Assembly (NCBI RefSeq): GCF_900078685.2
Contig: NZ_LT546166.1
Span: 2,717,603-2,762,532 of the forward strand
Length of the DNA: 44,930 nt
From: Mycolicibacter icosiumassiliensis
GTDB lineage: Bacteria; Actinomycetota; Actinomycetes; Mycobacteriales; Mycobacteriaceae
Direction: 5' to 3'
Notes under the pieces: generated by a model
What the model saw: only the letters and a program-made list of their open reading frames with translations
Database searches by the model: none
Told to the model about the DNA's origin: nothing
Program-made: the position numbers and the translations under genes
Shown: positions 24,134-31,828 of the stretch, one piece after another
Layout: the number at the start of each line of letters is the position of its first letter
Numbering within the stretch: position 1 is the stretch's first letter

Positions 24134-25753
24134 ATGTCTGCTGCTGCACGACGACGTGAGCAAGTCAGATTGGGCATTGCGATGGCCGCGTCCGGTCTCG
24201 TCGCCGCTACGCCACTGCTAACTCCCGCGCCGTGGGTGGTGGAGTCCTCCGCCGTGCAGCGAGCCGCGAACCTGATGAGCGGCGAGTCGCTGCTCAACGT
24301 ACCGCTGAATCTGTTCCAGCAGTTGGTCAACATTCCTGCCAACGAGTTCGCTGGAATGCAGGTACTGGGTAACTCGTTGATTTCGAGCGGTCCTTGGTTC
24401 GGCGCCAGCGCCACCAACATCTGGGGTGAGGACCCGGGCGACCCGTTGCACTTCATGGGCATCATCGACATGCTGTTTCCGTTCAGGACGATTTCCGGGA
24501 TCGGCGATGCGGCACCGGGGGTCGGCAACAACGGCCTGCCGTTCGACCCGAGTGGTGCTCTGGGTCTGCATCCGGGTGACCCCGGCTATGTGAGGCCGTT
24601 TGACCCCAACGAGGCCGCACTGGGCCACTTGGGTCTCGGGCAGCAGATCACGTTGTGGATGAATGCCGAGCTTCCGGTGAACGCCTCCAGCGATGCGGAC
24701 TGGAGCGCGCCGGGGATTCCGTCGACTCCGATCACCGGAGTCAGCGGGATCGACATGTTCATCTGGTTCATCGCGATGATGACGGGTCTCCAGAAATTCC
24801 CGCTGATCGAAAACTGGTCGAAGGTGCCGCTGAGCGACCTTCTGAACGGCTACACATTCCCGCACATCACCAGCGACAACTATGATCCGGATCCGGTGCA
24901 TGGCACCATCACCGGCCCGGGCGCTGGCATGATCGATCCCTCGCAGGGCGTTGGGGTCAACGGTGAGGTGCCGGACAACCCGCTCTGGGGCACCGTCGGC
25001 ACTCACCCGTTGCTCGATCACGACGGTAACCCGGTGCTCAATGCCAACGGCAACGGCGTCAACCTGATGCCCTGGGAGGGCCTGACCTGGAAGATGGATC
25101 TGGCCTACCCGTTCCAGCAGTTCTGGAACGAACTGCAGCAGACTCCGGAGAGCATGCAGTCCTACCTGAACGGGTTCGATCTGCCGACCTTGGAGGAGAT
25201 GGCCCGCTCCGTGCAAACCCTGCTGGCCGGTCTGCTGATCGGCTTCGACCCGTTGGTGCCCGGCAGCGTGGTCTGCCTGGGGCAGTGCGAGATTCCGGTC
25301 TGGCTGCAGCTGCCGTCACTGGTGAAGGGCCTGGATGCGCTGTGGCCGGGCAATGCCTCGATCGAGGAGTGGCTCAGGCTGGCGGCCATCGAAGCCAAGG
25401 TGGACAGCGGGACCCCGGGAGGCTGGGGGTCGGTCAACGCACCCACCAACCACCAGATCGAGTACACCGAGGTCCTTCGGCAGCTGTTCAACTTCGGCAA
25501 CCCGTCACCGGCGAATCCGCCCGGCTCGCTCGATACCCCGATCTCGACGCCGATCTCCGATGAGATGCAGTGGCTTATCAACCTGATGAAAGATCTCGGG
25601 GTGCAGGACTTCGTCCACAAGGTGGCAGATTTCCTGGGGTATGAGCCCATTTACACCGGCGATGGCGCTGCGCCGGCGGACGCGTCTGTGCCGGAGTACG
25701 ACACGTTGCTTGGTCACTGGGGGCTCGACGGTCTGTTCGGCCTCTCCGCCTAG
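24134..25753 (+). CDS. Predicted secreted mycobacterial protein of unknown function, paralog of 19815-21323
   Basis: A 539-residue protein of the same family as 19815-21323. It has a basic start (RRREQVR), a hydrophobic signal-like segment (LGIAMAASGLVAATPLL) and the motifs SLLNVPLNLFQQLVNIPANE and TNIWGEDPGDPLHFMGIIDML. Compared with its paralog it carries extra loops, notably a Gly/Pro-rich insertion after ISGIGDAAPG and a longer DNYDPDPVHGTITGPGAG segment. Shared blocks include GLQKFPLIENWSKVPLSDLLNGYTF, THPLLDHDGNPVLNANGN, LWPGNASIEEWL and a C-terminal QDFVHKVADFLGYEPI. ATG 24134 follows GGGAGG (24120-24125). Location at or beyond the cell membrane is inferred; no enzymatic motif is seen. 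Whether the pair arose by local duplication around the P450 or separately is not clear. Confidence 0.86.
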   Translation: MSAAARRREQVRLGIAMAASGLVAATPLLTPAPWVVESSAVQRAANLMSGESLLNVPLNLFQQLVNIPANEFAGMQVLGNSLISSGPWFGASATNIWGEDPGDPLHFMGIIDMLFPFRTISGIGDAAPGVGNNGLPFDPSGALGLHPGDPGYVRPFDPNEAALGHLGLGQQITLWMNAELPVNASSDADWSAPGIPSTPITGVSGIDMFIWFIAMMTGLQKFPLIENWSKVPLSDLLNGYTFPHITSDNYDPDPVHGTITGPGAGMIDPSQGVGVNGEVPDNPLWGTVGTHPLLDHDGNPVLNANGNGVNLMPWEGLTWKMDLAYPFQQFWNELQQTPESMQSYLNGFDLPTLEEMARSVQTLLAGLLIGFDPLVPGSVVCLGQCEIPVWLQLPSLVKGLDALWPGNASIEEWLRLAAIEAKVDSGTPGGWGSVNAPTNHQIEYTEVLRQLFNFGNPSPANPPGSLDTPISTPISDEMQWLINLMKDLGVQDFVHKVADFLGYEPIYTGDGAAPADASVPEYDTLLGHWGLDGLFGLSA

Positions 25754-26005
25754 GGCCAGCGGTCACTCCCAGGTTTGACGGGTTTTCCTGCACATCGTTC
25801 CCCACCCCGTGGCCGTCACTCCACGAGACGGTCAACATACGACGACGGGTTCGGGGGCCGGGCGATGCGGTTTGTCACCGACCATATGCGGGAGTACCGG
25901 TGGATCAACCAGACTGCTCCACTCGGCTCGACTGAGCCGAGGATCCGTCGCGGTGGTCAAAATTCGGACCCCGACGCGGGGGCCGTTTTCACCCGTCGTC
26001 GACAA

Positions 26006-26165
26006 TGACGATCGCGTCGTCTGGATCGATACCAGATACAACCGCCGGCGTCGCCAACGAGTCCTCGGCAGGCTCACGCCCGTCGAGTTTGACGTGACTT
26101 ACGCGGCCGCAGAAGCGGCCTGGTCACCCCGCACCCCAACGTCAACCAGGAGTGGGGGCAGTCGC
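26006..26165 (+). pseudogene. C-terminal remnant of an IS3-family transposase
   Basis: Within the 429-base gap 25754-26182, the + strand encodes WIDTRYNRRRRQRVLGRLTPVEFDVTYAAAEAA split over about 26022-26120, the usual C-terminal end of IS3-type orfB transposases (YNRRRRH-LG--SP--F pattern). The upstream catalytic part is absent. GTCAACCAG near 26140 resembles the 3' end region of such elements. The remaining gap (25754-26005) shows nothing I can assign. This scar runs on the + strand, opposite to the remnants around the P450, so it is probably a different element. Confidence 0.6.
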
Positions 26166-26169
26166 GCTG

Positions 26170-26175
26170 TACACT
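26170..26175 (+). promoter_or_regulatory. -10 box of a leaderless promoter for the SDR gene at 26183
   Basis: TACACT fits the mycobacterial -10 pattern TANNNT and ends 7 bases before GTG 26183. No ribosome site precedes that GTG. Together these suggest a transcript that begins at the start codon. The promoter lies just behind the transposase scar. Confidence 0.5.
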
Positions 26176-26182
26176 GCGGCGT

Positions 26183-26989
26183 GTGTCATTACCCGTTCCC
26201 CATCCAGATGCGCGCGCAGTAGTCACCGGCGCGTCCCACGGCATCGGCGAGGCATTGGCTTCAGAGCTGGCGGCCCGTGGTCACAATCTGATCATCACTA
26301 GCCGGCGCGAAGAGCTACTCAACGACCTGGCCGGCCGGCTGACGGACCGGCACAATGTCACGGTCGAGGTCCGACCCGCCGACCTCGCCGACGCAGCCCA
26401 GCGAGCCGAACTGCGAGACGAGCTGGCGACCCGCAATATCTCGGTTCTGTGCGCCAACGCCGGTGCCGCAACAATCGGGCCGGTCGCGCAGCTCGACGCG
26501 GCAGGGGAGCGTGCGCTGGTGCAGCTCAATGCCGCGGGCGTGCACGACCTGGTGTTGGCGGTGCTGCCCGGCATGCTTGAGCGGAGATCCGGCGGCATCC
26601 TGATGTCCGGTTCGACCGCGGGCAACGCGCCGATTCCCAACAACGCCACCTATGCCGCCACGAAAGCTTTCGTCAACAGCTTCAGCGAATCACTGCACCA
26701 CGAGGTGCGCGGATCGGGCGTGCACGTCACACTGCTGGCGCCCGGTCCCGTGCGGACCTTCACGGTGGAGTCGGTGGATGAAGCGACCAGCAGCAGGCTG
26801 GTCCCGGATTATCTCTGGGTCTCGGGTGAACATGCGGCGAAGGCTGCATTGGATGGCCTGGCGCGCAACAAGACCCGGGTCGTTCCGGGCGGTCCGGCGA
26901 AGATCATGTCACTCACCAACCAGTACGCGCCGCGCCGCATTAGCGTGCCGATCATCGGCCGTGTCTACGGGCAGCTCGCCGGACTATGA
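26183..26989 (+). CDS. Short-chain dehydrogenase/reductase (SDR)
   Basis: A 268-residue SDR. The cofactor loop TGASHGIG is at about residues 15-22, with an Arg-rich TSRREEL after beta 2 favouring NADP(H). CANAGAATIGP is the NNAG-type motif, and GSTAG followed by YAATK gives the catalytic Ser and Tyr-x3-Lys. It should interconvert a hydroxyl and a carbonyl in the cytosol; the substrate is unknown. GTG 26183 is the likely start, with a TACACT -10 box 7 bases upstream and no ribosome site, consistent with leaderless translation. The stop overlaps the next SDR start by 4 bases (ATGA), so both are cotranscribed. The C-terminus (NQYAPRRISVPIIGRVYGQL) resembles mycobacterial SDRs of lipid loci, but that is a weak hint. 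Confidence 0.9.
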   Translation: MSLPVPHPDARAVVTGASHGIGEALASELAARGHNLIITSRREELLNDLAGRLTDRHNVTVEVRPADLADAAQRAELRDELATRNISVLCANAGAATIGPVAQLDAAGERALVQLNAAGVHDLVLAVLPGMLERRSGGILMSGSTAGNAPIPNNATYAATKAFVNSFSESLHHEVRGSGVHVTLLAPGPVRTFTVESVDEATSSRLVPDYLWVSGEHAAKAALDGLARNKTRVVPGGPAKIMSLTNQYAPRRISVPIIGRVYGQLAGL

Positions 26990-27825
26990 GGGCGCGAGGT
27001 TTCGCCGGGAAAGTTGCGGTCGTCACCGGGGCCGGTTCGGGGATCGGCCGGGCTCTGGCCATGGAGCTGGCCCACGCCGAGGCCAGGGTTGCGATCAGCG
27101 ACGTGAACGCCGACGGGCTCGCCGAAACCCAACGGCAGCTGACCGCCGTCGGCGCCGAAGTGCTCTCTGACTCGCTCGACGTAGCCGACCGGGATGCATT
27201 TCTTGACTACGCCGATAGGGTCGCGGAGCACTTCGGGAGCGTCAACCAGATCTACAACAACGCCGGCATTGCGTTCTTCGGCGACGTCGAGATCACCAGG
27301 TTCGATGAGTTCGAGCGGGTGATGAACATCGACTTCTGGGGCGTGGTTAACGGAACGAAGGCATTCTTGCCGCACCTGATCGCTTCTGGCGACGGCCACG
27401 TGGTGAACGTCTCGAGCGCATTCGGGTTGTTCGCGCTGCCCGGTCAGGCCGCGTACAACTCCGCGAAGTTCGCCGTGCGTGGGTTCACCGAAGCATTGCG
27501 TCAGGAGATGGTTCTGGCTAAGCGCCCGGTGAAAGTCACTGCGGTATATCCGGGCGGCACCAAGACCTCGTTCATCGACAGCATGGGGGTTGCCGAACAC
27601 CTCGGCGAGGTCGATCTGGTGAGCAGGTATGACAAACGCGCCTGGACGACCTCACCGGAGCGTGCCGCGCAGGTCATCCTGCGTGCGGTCCGTCGCGACC
27701 AACCTCGGATCCTGATCGGTCCCGATACCAAGATCCTCGATCTGCTGGTACGTCTCACCGGGTCCGCCTACCAGCGTGTCGTCCCGCCAATGGCAGCGCG
27801 GTTCGTTCCTCCTCCGGCGTACTGA
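26986..27825 (+). CDS. Short-chain dehydrogenase/reductase (SDR)
   Basis: A 279-residue classical SDR. TGAGSGIG forms the nucleotide-binding loop, Asp in AISDVNAD at the end of beta 2 favours NAD(H), NNAGIAF is the structural NAG motif, and VSS with YNSAK supply catalytic Ser, Tyr and Lys. A conserved YPGGTKTSF follows the active site. The sequence resembles mycobacterial SDRs often found beside monooxygenase or hydrolase genes; the reaction on a specific alcohol or ketone is unknown. ATG 26986 overlaps the upstream SDR stop. The alpha/beta hydrolase gene follows about 80 bases later on the same strand and may be in the same unit. Confidence 0.92.
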   Translation: MRARGFAGKVAVVTGAGSGIGRALAMELAHAEARVAISDVNADGLAETQRQLTAVGAEVLSDSLDVADRDAFLDYADRVAEHFGSVNQIYNNAGIAFFGDVEITRFDEFERVMNIDFWGVVNGTKAFLPHLIASGDGHVVNVSSAFGLFALPGQAAYNSAKFAVRGFTEALRQEMVLAKRPVKVTAVYPGGTKTSFIDSMGVAEHLGEVDLVSRYDKRAWTTSPERAAQVILRAVRRDQPRILIGPDTKILDLLVRLTGSAYQRVVPPMAARFVPPPAY

Positions 27826-27904
27826 TACGTCGACATGCCTGGTGCTCGATGGAGGGCTGGCCATACGGAACCCTGGGTGGGTGAAGGACGAGGGGAGGGG
27901 TGTG

Positions 27905-28690
27905 GTGCTTGAGGTAATCGACAAGGGCAGCGTCAGCGACGCACATCCCGTTCCGCTGCTGTTCGTCCACGGCGCCTGGCATGCGGCTTGGTGCTGGGAC
28001 GAGAACTTCCTCGGCTACTTCGCCGATCTGGGTTACCGTGCTCTGGCGCTCAGCTTTCGGGGCCATGGTGGCAGTGCCACCAATAAGTCTCTGCGAACGT
28101 GCAGCGTCGCGGATTATGTCGCGGACATCCGATCGGTTGCCGAAACCCTGCCGGCGCAACCGGTGGTGATCGGGCATTCGATGGGCGGACTGATCGTGCA
28201 GAAGTACCTCGAGAATCGGCCGTCACCGGCGGGAGTCCTGATGTCGTCGATTCCCCCGCAGGGGAATTTCGGGTCGAATCTGCGCTGGCTGCGTAACCAC
28301 CCGTGGGATGCGATGAAGATGGTGATCACCGGAAGGTCGCTGCCCTACATCAATACGCCCGCGTTGGCCCGAGAGAAATTCTTCTCCGTGGAGACTCCTG
28401 AGGAGCGGGTAGTGCAATGCGCAGCGCGACTACAAGAGGACAGCGCCCGGGTCAGCATCGACTGCCTACTGCTGAACTTGCCGCACCCGGACCGGGTGAC
28501 GACGCCGCTACTGGTGCTGGGAGCAGACCTGGACGGCACGCATACCCACAAGGAGGTCGAGGCGACGGCGCGCGCCTACCGCACCGAGGCGGAGTTCTTC
28601 CCCGACATGGGACACAACATGATGCTCGAGCCGGGCTGGGAGGCCGTGGCCGAACGAATCCATGGCTGGCTCGGCGACCGCGGCCTGTAG
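27905..28690 (+). CDS. Alpha/beta hydrolase
   Basis: An alpha/beta hydrolase-fold enzyme of about 261 residues. LLFVHGAWHAAWCW holds the HG oxyanion motif, VIGHSMGGLIVQKYL is the nucleophile elbow with Ser in GHSMG, VLGADLDG probably contributes the acid, and DMGHNMMLEPGW supplies the catalytic His. No signal peptide is seen, so the enzyme is probably cytosolic. It may hydrolyse an ester or thioester; for instance it could release a carrier-bound product, but no evidence ties it to the PKS. The start is uncertain: GTG 27905 is chosen because GGAGG (27894-27898) lies 6 bases upstream; GTG 27902 and GTG 27881 are alternatives. A longer frame from 27776 overlaps the SDR and is unlikely. Confidence 0.86.
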   Translation: MLEVIDKGSVSDAHPVPLLFVHGAWHAAWCWDENFLGYFADLGYRALALSFRGHGGSATNKSLRTCSVADYVADIRSVAETLPAQPVVIGHSMGGLIVQKYLENRPSPAGVLMSSIPPQGNFGSNLRWLRNHPWDAMKMVITGRSLPYINTPALAREKFFSVETPEERVVQCAARLQEDSARVSIDCLLLNLPHPDRVTTPLLVLGADLDGTHTHKEVEATARAYRTEAEFFPDMGHNMMLEPGWEAVAERIHGWLGDRGL

Positions 28691-28691
28691 C

Positions 28692-28712
28692 GCCGGCTAG
28701 CAGCCCTCCGGC
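28692..28712. terminator. Possible bidirectional stem-loop between convergent genes
   Basis: GCCGG (28692-28696) and CCGGC (28708-28712) can pair around an 11-base loop. It sits one base after the hydrolase stop and 46 bases from the stop of the convergent SDR gene. There is no T-run, so this is only a positional candidate. Confidence 0.25.
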
Positions 28713-28757
28713 TAACAGGCTGACCGGAGCCATGCCGGGTCAGGGGTCCGCAGCGAC

Positions 28758-29591
28758 TCAGTCACGCAGTCCAAGCATGAGGATTCGCTCCCACATCCGG
28801 TCGGTCAGCAGTGCCCGCAGAAGCAGGGTGGCTTTCCCCGAAGCTCCAATGGTGTAGCGGGGTTTGGGGTTTTTGGCCTCGACCACCCGTACCACGGCGC
28901 GTGCGACGGTCTCGGGTGTGATCATGACGCGGGGCGTTCCGCTGAGCCGGCGGGTGCTCTCGGCGTAGCGGCGTTTGAACCCGCCGTAGGGATCGTCATC
29001 GTCGTAAGTCGGGTGCGCGTCTAGTTGGGTGGTCACGAACGGCGTCCGTACCCCGGTCGGGTCGAGCAACACCACCCGTACACCGAATGGAGCTACCTCG
29101 GCCCGAAGCGCCAACGACAACGCCTCCATGCCGTACTTGACTATGTGATATCCGCCGGCCCCCGGGCCGACGAAACGTCCCGCGGTGCTGCCGATATTGA
29201 CAATCGTGCCGGTCCCGCGCTCACGCATTCCAGGCAGTACGAGCTGTGACAAATGAAGGGCAGCAACCAAATTCGTTTCAAATAGGCTGCGCAGGTCACT
29301 CAGCGTCAGTTGTTCGAGCGGACCGGTCAACGGGAAGCCCGCACAGTTGATCAGCAAGTCCACGCCACCGTGAGAGGTCTGGATTTCCTGAACAAGCCGA
29401 TCCACTGCCGCCTCGTCAGTGACATCGAGGGAGCGGGCCGCCAACCCGCGCGACTGCAGGCGTTGCAGTGCTTCCGGATTGCGGCCAACCGCGAAGACGC
29501 GGTAGTTGGCGGCATGCAGCCGCTCGGCTATGGCCTCACCGATCCCGCTCGTCGCCCCGGTGACCAGTGCGACCGGTTCGGCGTTCAGCAT
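28758..29591 (-). CDS. Short-chain dehydrogenase/reductase (SDR)
   Basis: A 277-residue SDR. TGATSGIG is the cofactor loop, AVGRNPEAL after beta 2 points to NADP(H), and NCAGF stands for the usual NAG motif. GSTAGR and YHIVK give the Ser and Tyr-x3-Lys. A C-terminal PRYTIGASGKATLLLRALLTDRMWERIL segment is typical of SDRs that resemble acyl- or retinol-type dehydrogenases. The substrate is unknown; reduction of a keto group on the lipid chain is possible. ATG 29591 has no clear ribosome site. It is the last gene of a minus-strand series behind the diiron oxygenase and the lipid methyltransferase, 66 bases after the latter. Confidence 0.9.
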   Translation of the reverse strand: MLNAEPVALVTGATSGIGEAIAERLHAANYRVFAVGRNPEALQRLQSRGLAARSLDVTDEAAVDRLVQEIQTSHGGVDLLINCAGFPLTGPLEQLTLSDLRSLFETNLVAALHLSQLVLPGMRERGTGTIVNIGSTAGRFVGPGAGGYHIVKYGMEALSLALRAEVAPFGVRVVLLDPTGVRTPFVTTQLDAHPTYDDDDPYGGFKRRYAESTRRLSGTPRVMITPETVARAVVRVVEAKNPKPRYTIGASGKATLLLRALLTDRMWERILMLGLRD

Positions 29592-29657
29592 CGGGTGTTG
29601 GGTGACCGCGGGTCGCTTACCGCGGCCTGCTCCGGGGATCCGACAGTTCGGTGGATG

Positions 29658-30491
29658 TCAGTCCTTGACGAGGTCGAAGATGCGGTAGGTCATCTCCCCG
29701 CGGTCCAAGTCGCGGAAGAACAGCGACCCCTCGACTACGGCGAACTCCCGGCCGAACCGGCGCAGGAAGAACGGCAGCCGCTCGTTGATCAGCTCGTTGG
29801 AGCGCGGTGAATTCGCCGCCAAGCCGCGGACGACCTCCCTGCTGATATCGCGTTCGTTGACCAGGCGCAACGGCGGCGTGGCCAAGGTCTGCTGCCAGGA
29901 CTCGATCTCCGCGCGGGTCCGGAAGTCGGTGTGCAGGAAATGGCCGCCCGGGCGCAGCACCCGCCCGACCTCGCGGACGAACTGCGCGAAGTCCGGGTAG
30001 ATGTGGGAGGCCTCGACGTTGACCACTGCGTCGAAGGATTCGTCTGGGAACGGCAGGTTCAGCGCGTCGCCCTGCACGAAGTCCAGACCCGGCACCTGGT
30101 GACGCCGCTGGCAGAACGCCACCCCGTCGGGGTTGAAGTCGAGACCGGTGTACGAGGCTGGTTTGAGGGTGCGGGCCAGGAAGGAAGCACCGCCACCGTG
30201 GCCGGAGCTGACCTCAAGCACCTTCTTTCCGGCAAGGTCGATCTGCGTCGCGGTCTGGTGGTAGAGCTGGATCGAGTACCGGTTGGGCTCGTCGGCCTCA
30301 TCCAGTTTCAGCCCCAGCGGCGGATCCTGCTCGTAACCCCAGTTGAGGAAGACGACGTCGTCGTGCCCCATCCGCTTGGTCATGTACGGGTACCAGTATT
30401 TGAAGACCTTCTTATAGAGCGGCATCGCCGAGATGCGGTAAACCAGGTCGGCGCCGACTTTTTCCAAGGTCTCAGATGGGGAACGCACCAT
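29658..30491 (-). CDS. Lipid O-methyltransferase, Rv2952/Rv1523-like
   Basis: A 277-residue class I SAM methyltransferase. It closely follows the pattern of M. tuberculosis Rv2952 (phthiotriol O-methyltransferase) and its relatives Rv1523 and the glycopeptidolipid methyltransferases: YKKVFKYWYPYMTKRMG, VFLNWGYEQDPP, DEPNRYSIQLYHQTATQIDL, motif I LEVSSGHGGGASFLARTL, YTGLDFNPDGVAFCQRRH and FDAVVNVEASHIYP. Rv2952 methylates the hydroxyl derived from the PpsE-proximal ketone in PDIM/PGL, so an equivalent step on the product of this locus is a reasonable inference. ATG 30491 is chosen: CATACT lies 6 bases upstream and would give a leaderless message; TTG 30509 would add six residues. The gene follows the diiron oxygenase stop by 20 bases. 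Confidence 0.9.
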   Translation of the reverse strand: MVRSPSETLEKVGADLVYRISAMPLYKKVFKYWYPYMTKRMGHDDVVFLNWGYEQDPPLGLKLDEADEPNRYSIQLYHQTATQIDLAGKKVLEVSSGHGGGASFLARTLKPASYTGLDFNPDGVAFCQRRHQVPGLDFVQGDALNLPFPDESFDAVVNVEASHIYPDFAQFVREVGRVLRPGGHFLHTDFRTRAEIESWQQTLATPPLRLVNERDISREVVRGLAANSPRSNELINERLPFFLRRFGREFAVVEGSLFFRDLDRGEMTYRIFDLVKD

Positions 30492-30511
30492 ACCGAAAGT
30501 ATGGCACAAGC

Positions 30512-31618
30512 TCAGTGGTGGCTCGAGTCGCCGGTGGTGGAGGTCGGCACGGCAGTGCGCTGCGGCTCGCTACGGTAGCGCGAGGGTGGCCCGCCGATGT
30601 TGCAGAGCCGCCACATCATCTTTCCGGTGACAGTCATCAGGCCGATGTCGTGGCAGAGCATCCGGATGTCGGCGAAGGTGTTGCGCAGTTCCTGACGGGA
30701 CTGGGGTGTGCCGGCCCGCAGCTGTTTGCGAACCGACCGCGGTATCTGGAACTGCCGACAGAATCGGCGCGGCGGCACCACTAGGGGCTGGGCGAGCACT
30801 CTCATGACGACCGGTACATAGCAGGACATCCACACTCGGTTCATCCAGCGTGTGTTCGGGACGCGTCTACGTAAGTAGGCATCCGCGAACGAAATGTGGC
30901 GGGCTTCCTCGGCGACGTGGATGGCCATGATCTTCTCTACGAGCGGATGTGTTGACCCCGGGTTGCGCAATGCTCTGGTCTGGATCACATCGATGGGCAC
31001 CTCGCCTGCCAGGACGCCGAAGAAGAACACGTTGGGGAAGGGCCCGGCATACAGCGGCATCAGCGGCGAAAGCCAGCGCATCCAGTTCGGCATGCCCGGC
31101 ACGTTGAAGCCGATGCGGTTCACCAGCTCCTGGAACATCAGGACGTGGCTGCACTCTTCGATGGTCTCGTGCATGCAGTAGCGGTGTTCGGGGGAGTCGT
31201 TGGGCATACGAGACGCGTACTGAACCAGGCCGCGGATCAGCATGCTCTCGAACTGCGTGGCGATCTTGGCGGTGTTGGCCTGCTGCCACATTCCCATCGC
31301 GATCTGCCTGTCGAGGGGTTGGCGGCTGTACCAGGATGTGCGCGCGAGCGGGCCCTCAGTCAGTACCCACCGCGGGTCATCTGGTGTGACGGCATGCTCG
31401 GCGGCGTCCCAGTCCACGTCGGCGAAGGGATCGAACCGATGCCGCAGCGAACTGGCGGAAAGGTTGGCCAGCAGGGCTGCATAATCAGCGTTGTCGCTGC
31501 TTGCGGTGGCGCGCGGCTGCCGCCGGCTGGCTCGCGAAGTGATGGTCAGTGCCAGTCCGGCGGTGAATATGGCTCCGAGCAACACGCTGACGAGCATCTC
31601 CACCGACATACCAAGCAT
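30512..31618 (-). CDS. AurF-like diiron oxygenase with N-terminal membrane anchor
   Basis: About 368 residues. Near the N-terminus lies a hydrophobic helix (MLVSVLLGAIFTAGLALTI) that probably anchors the protein. The catalytic part has two ferritin-like iron motifs, ETIEECSHVLMFQE and HVAEEARHISFAD (each E...ExxH), as in the AurF / p-aminobenzoate N-oxygenase family. Characterised members oxidise amines or hydroxylate carrier-bound substrates; most mycobacterial members are uncharacterised, so the substrate is open. ATG 31618 is preferred, with GGGGA about 8 bases upstream; TTG 31639 would add seven residues. It heads the minus-strand series with the methyltransferase and SDR, and is divergent from the BVMO-type gene, with a 210-base shared regulatory region. 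Confidence 0.85.
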   Translation of the reverse strand: MLGMSVEMLVSVLLGAIFTAGLALTITSRASRRQPRATASSDNADYAALLANLSASSLRHRFDPFADVDWDAAEHAVTPDDPRWVLTEGPLARTSWYSRQPLDRQIAMGMWQQANTAKIATQFESMLIRGLVQYASRMPNDSPEHRYCMHETIEECSHVLMFQELVNRIGFNVPGMPNWMRWLSPLMPLYAGPFPNVFFFGVLAGEVPIDVIQTRALRNPGSTHPLVEKIMAIHVAEEARHISFADAYLRRRVPNTRWMNRVWMSCYVPVVMRVLAQPLVVPPRRFCRQFQIPRSVRKQLRAGTPQSRQELRNTFADIRMLCHDIGLMTVTGKMMWRLCNIGGPPSRYRSEPQRTAVPTSTTGDSSHH

Positions 31619-31658
31619 CGCGTCGTCCCCGATAGTCAATCCAAAATGGATGATTTTG

Positions 31659-31672
31659 GTCTGTTAGCAGAC
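31659..31672. promoter_or_regulatory. Inverted repeat, candidate operator between divergent oxygenase genes
   Basis: GTCTG-TTAG-CAGAC is a perfect 5 bp inverted repeat, with one further matching pair outside (31657 T with 31674 A). It lies 41 bases upstream of the diiron oxygenase ATG, in the divergent region shared with the BVMO-type gene. Its size would suit a dimeric TetR- or GntR-type regulator; no regulator gene is present in the window. Confidence 0.35.
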
Positions 31673-31828
31673 TAGATAGCATCATATCTCCAAATTGGCG
31701 CACTCGTCGCACGCTGCGGCGTCGCCCCGGTGATGGTTGCCATTTCGCCTGCCTGGGCACGGGCGAAGACCGGGGCTGACCTCCGCAAACGGTGAAAAAT
31801 CTGGGCGTTGCGGTAGCGTGTTGTCCTT

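Noticed and set aside
25775..26222. Open frames between the second secreted protein and the SDR as a new gene
   Set aside because: Only the transposase C-terminal piece is recognisable; no ribosome site or intact domain.
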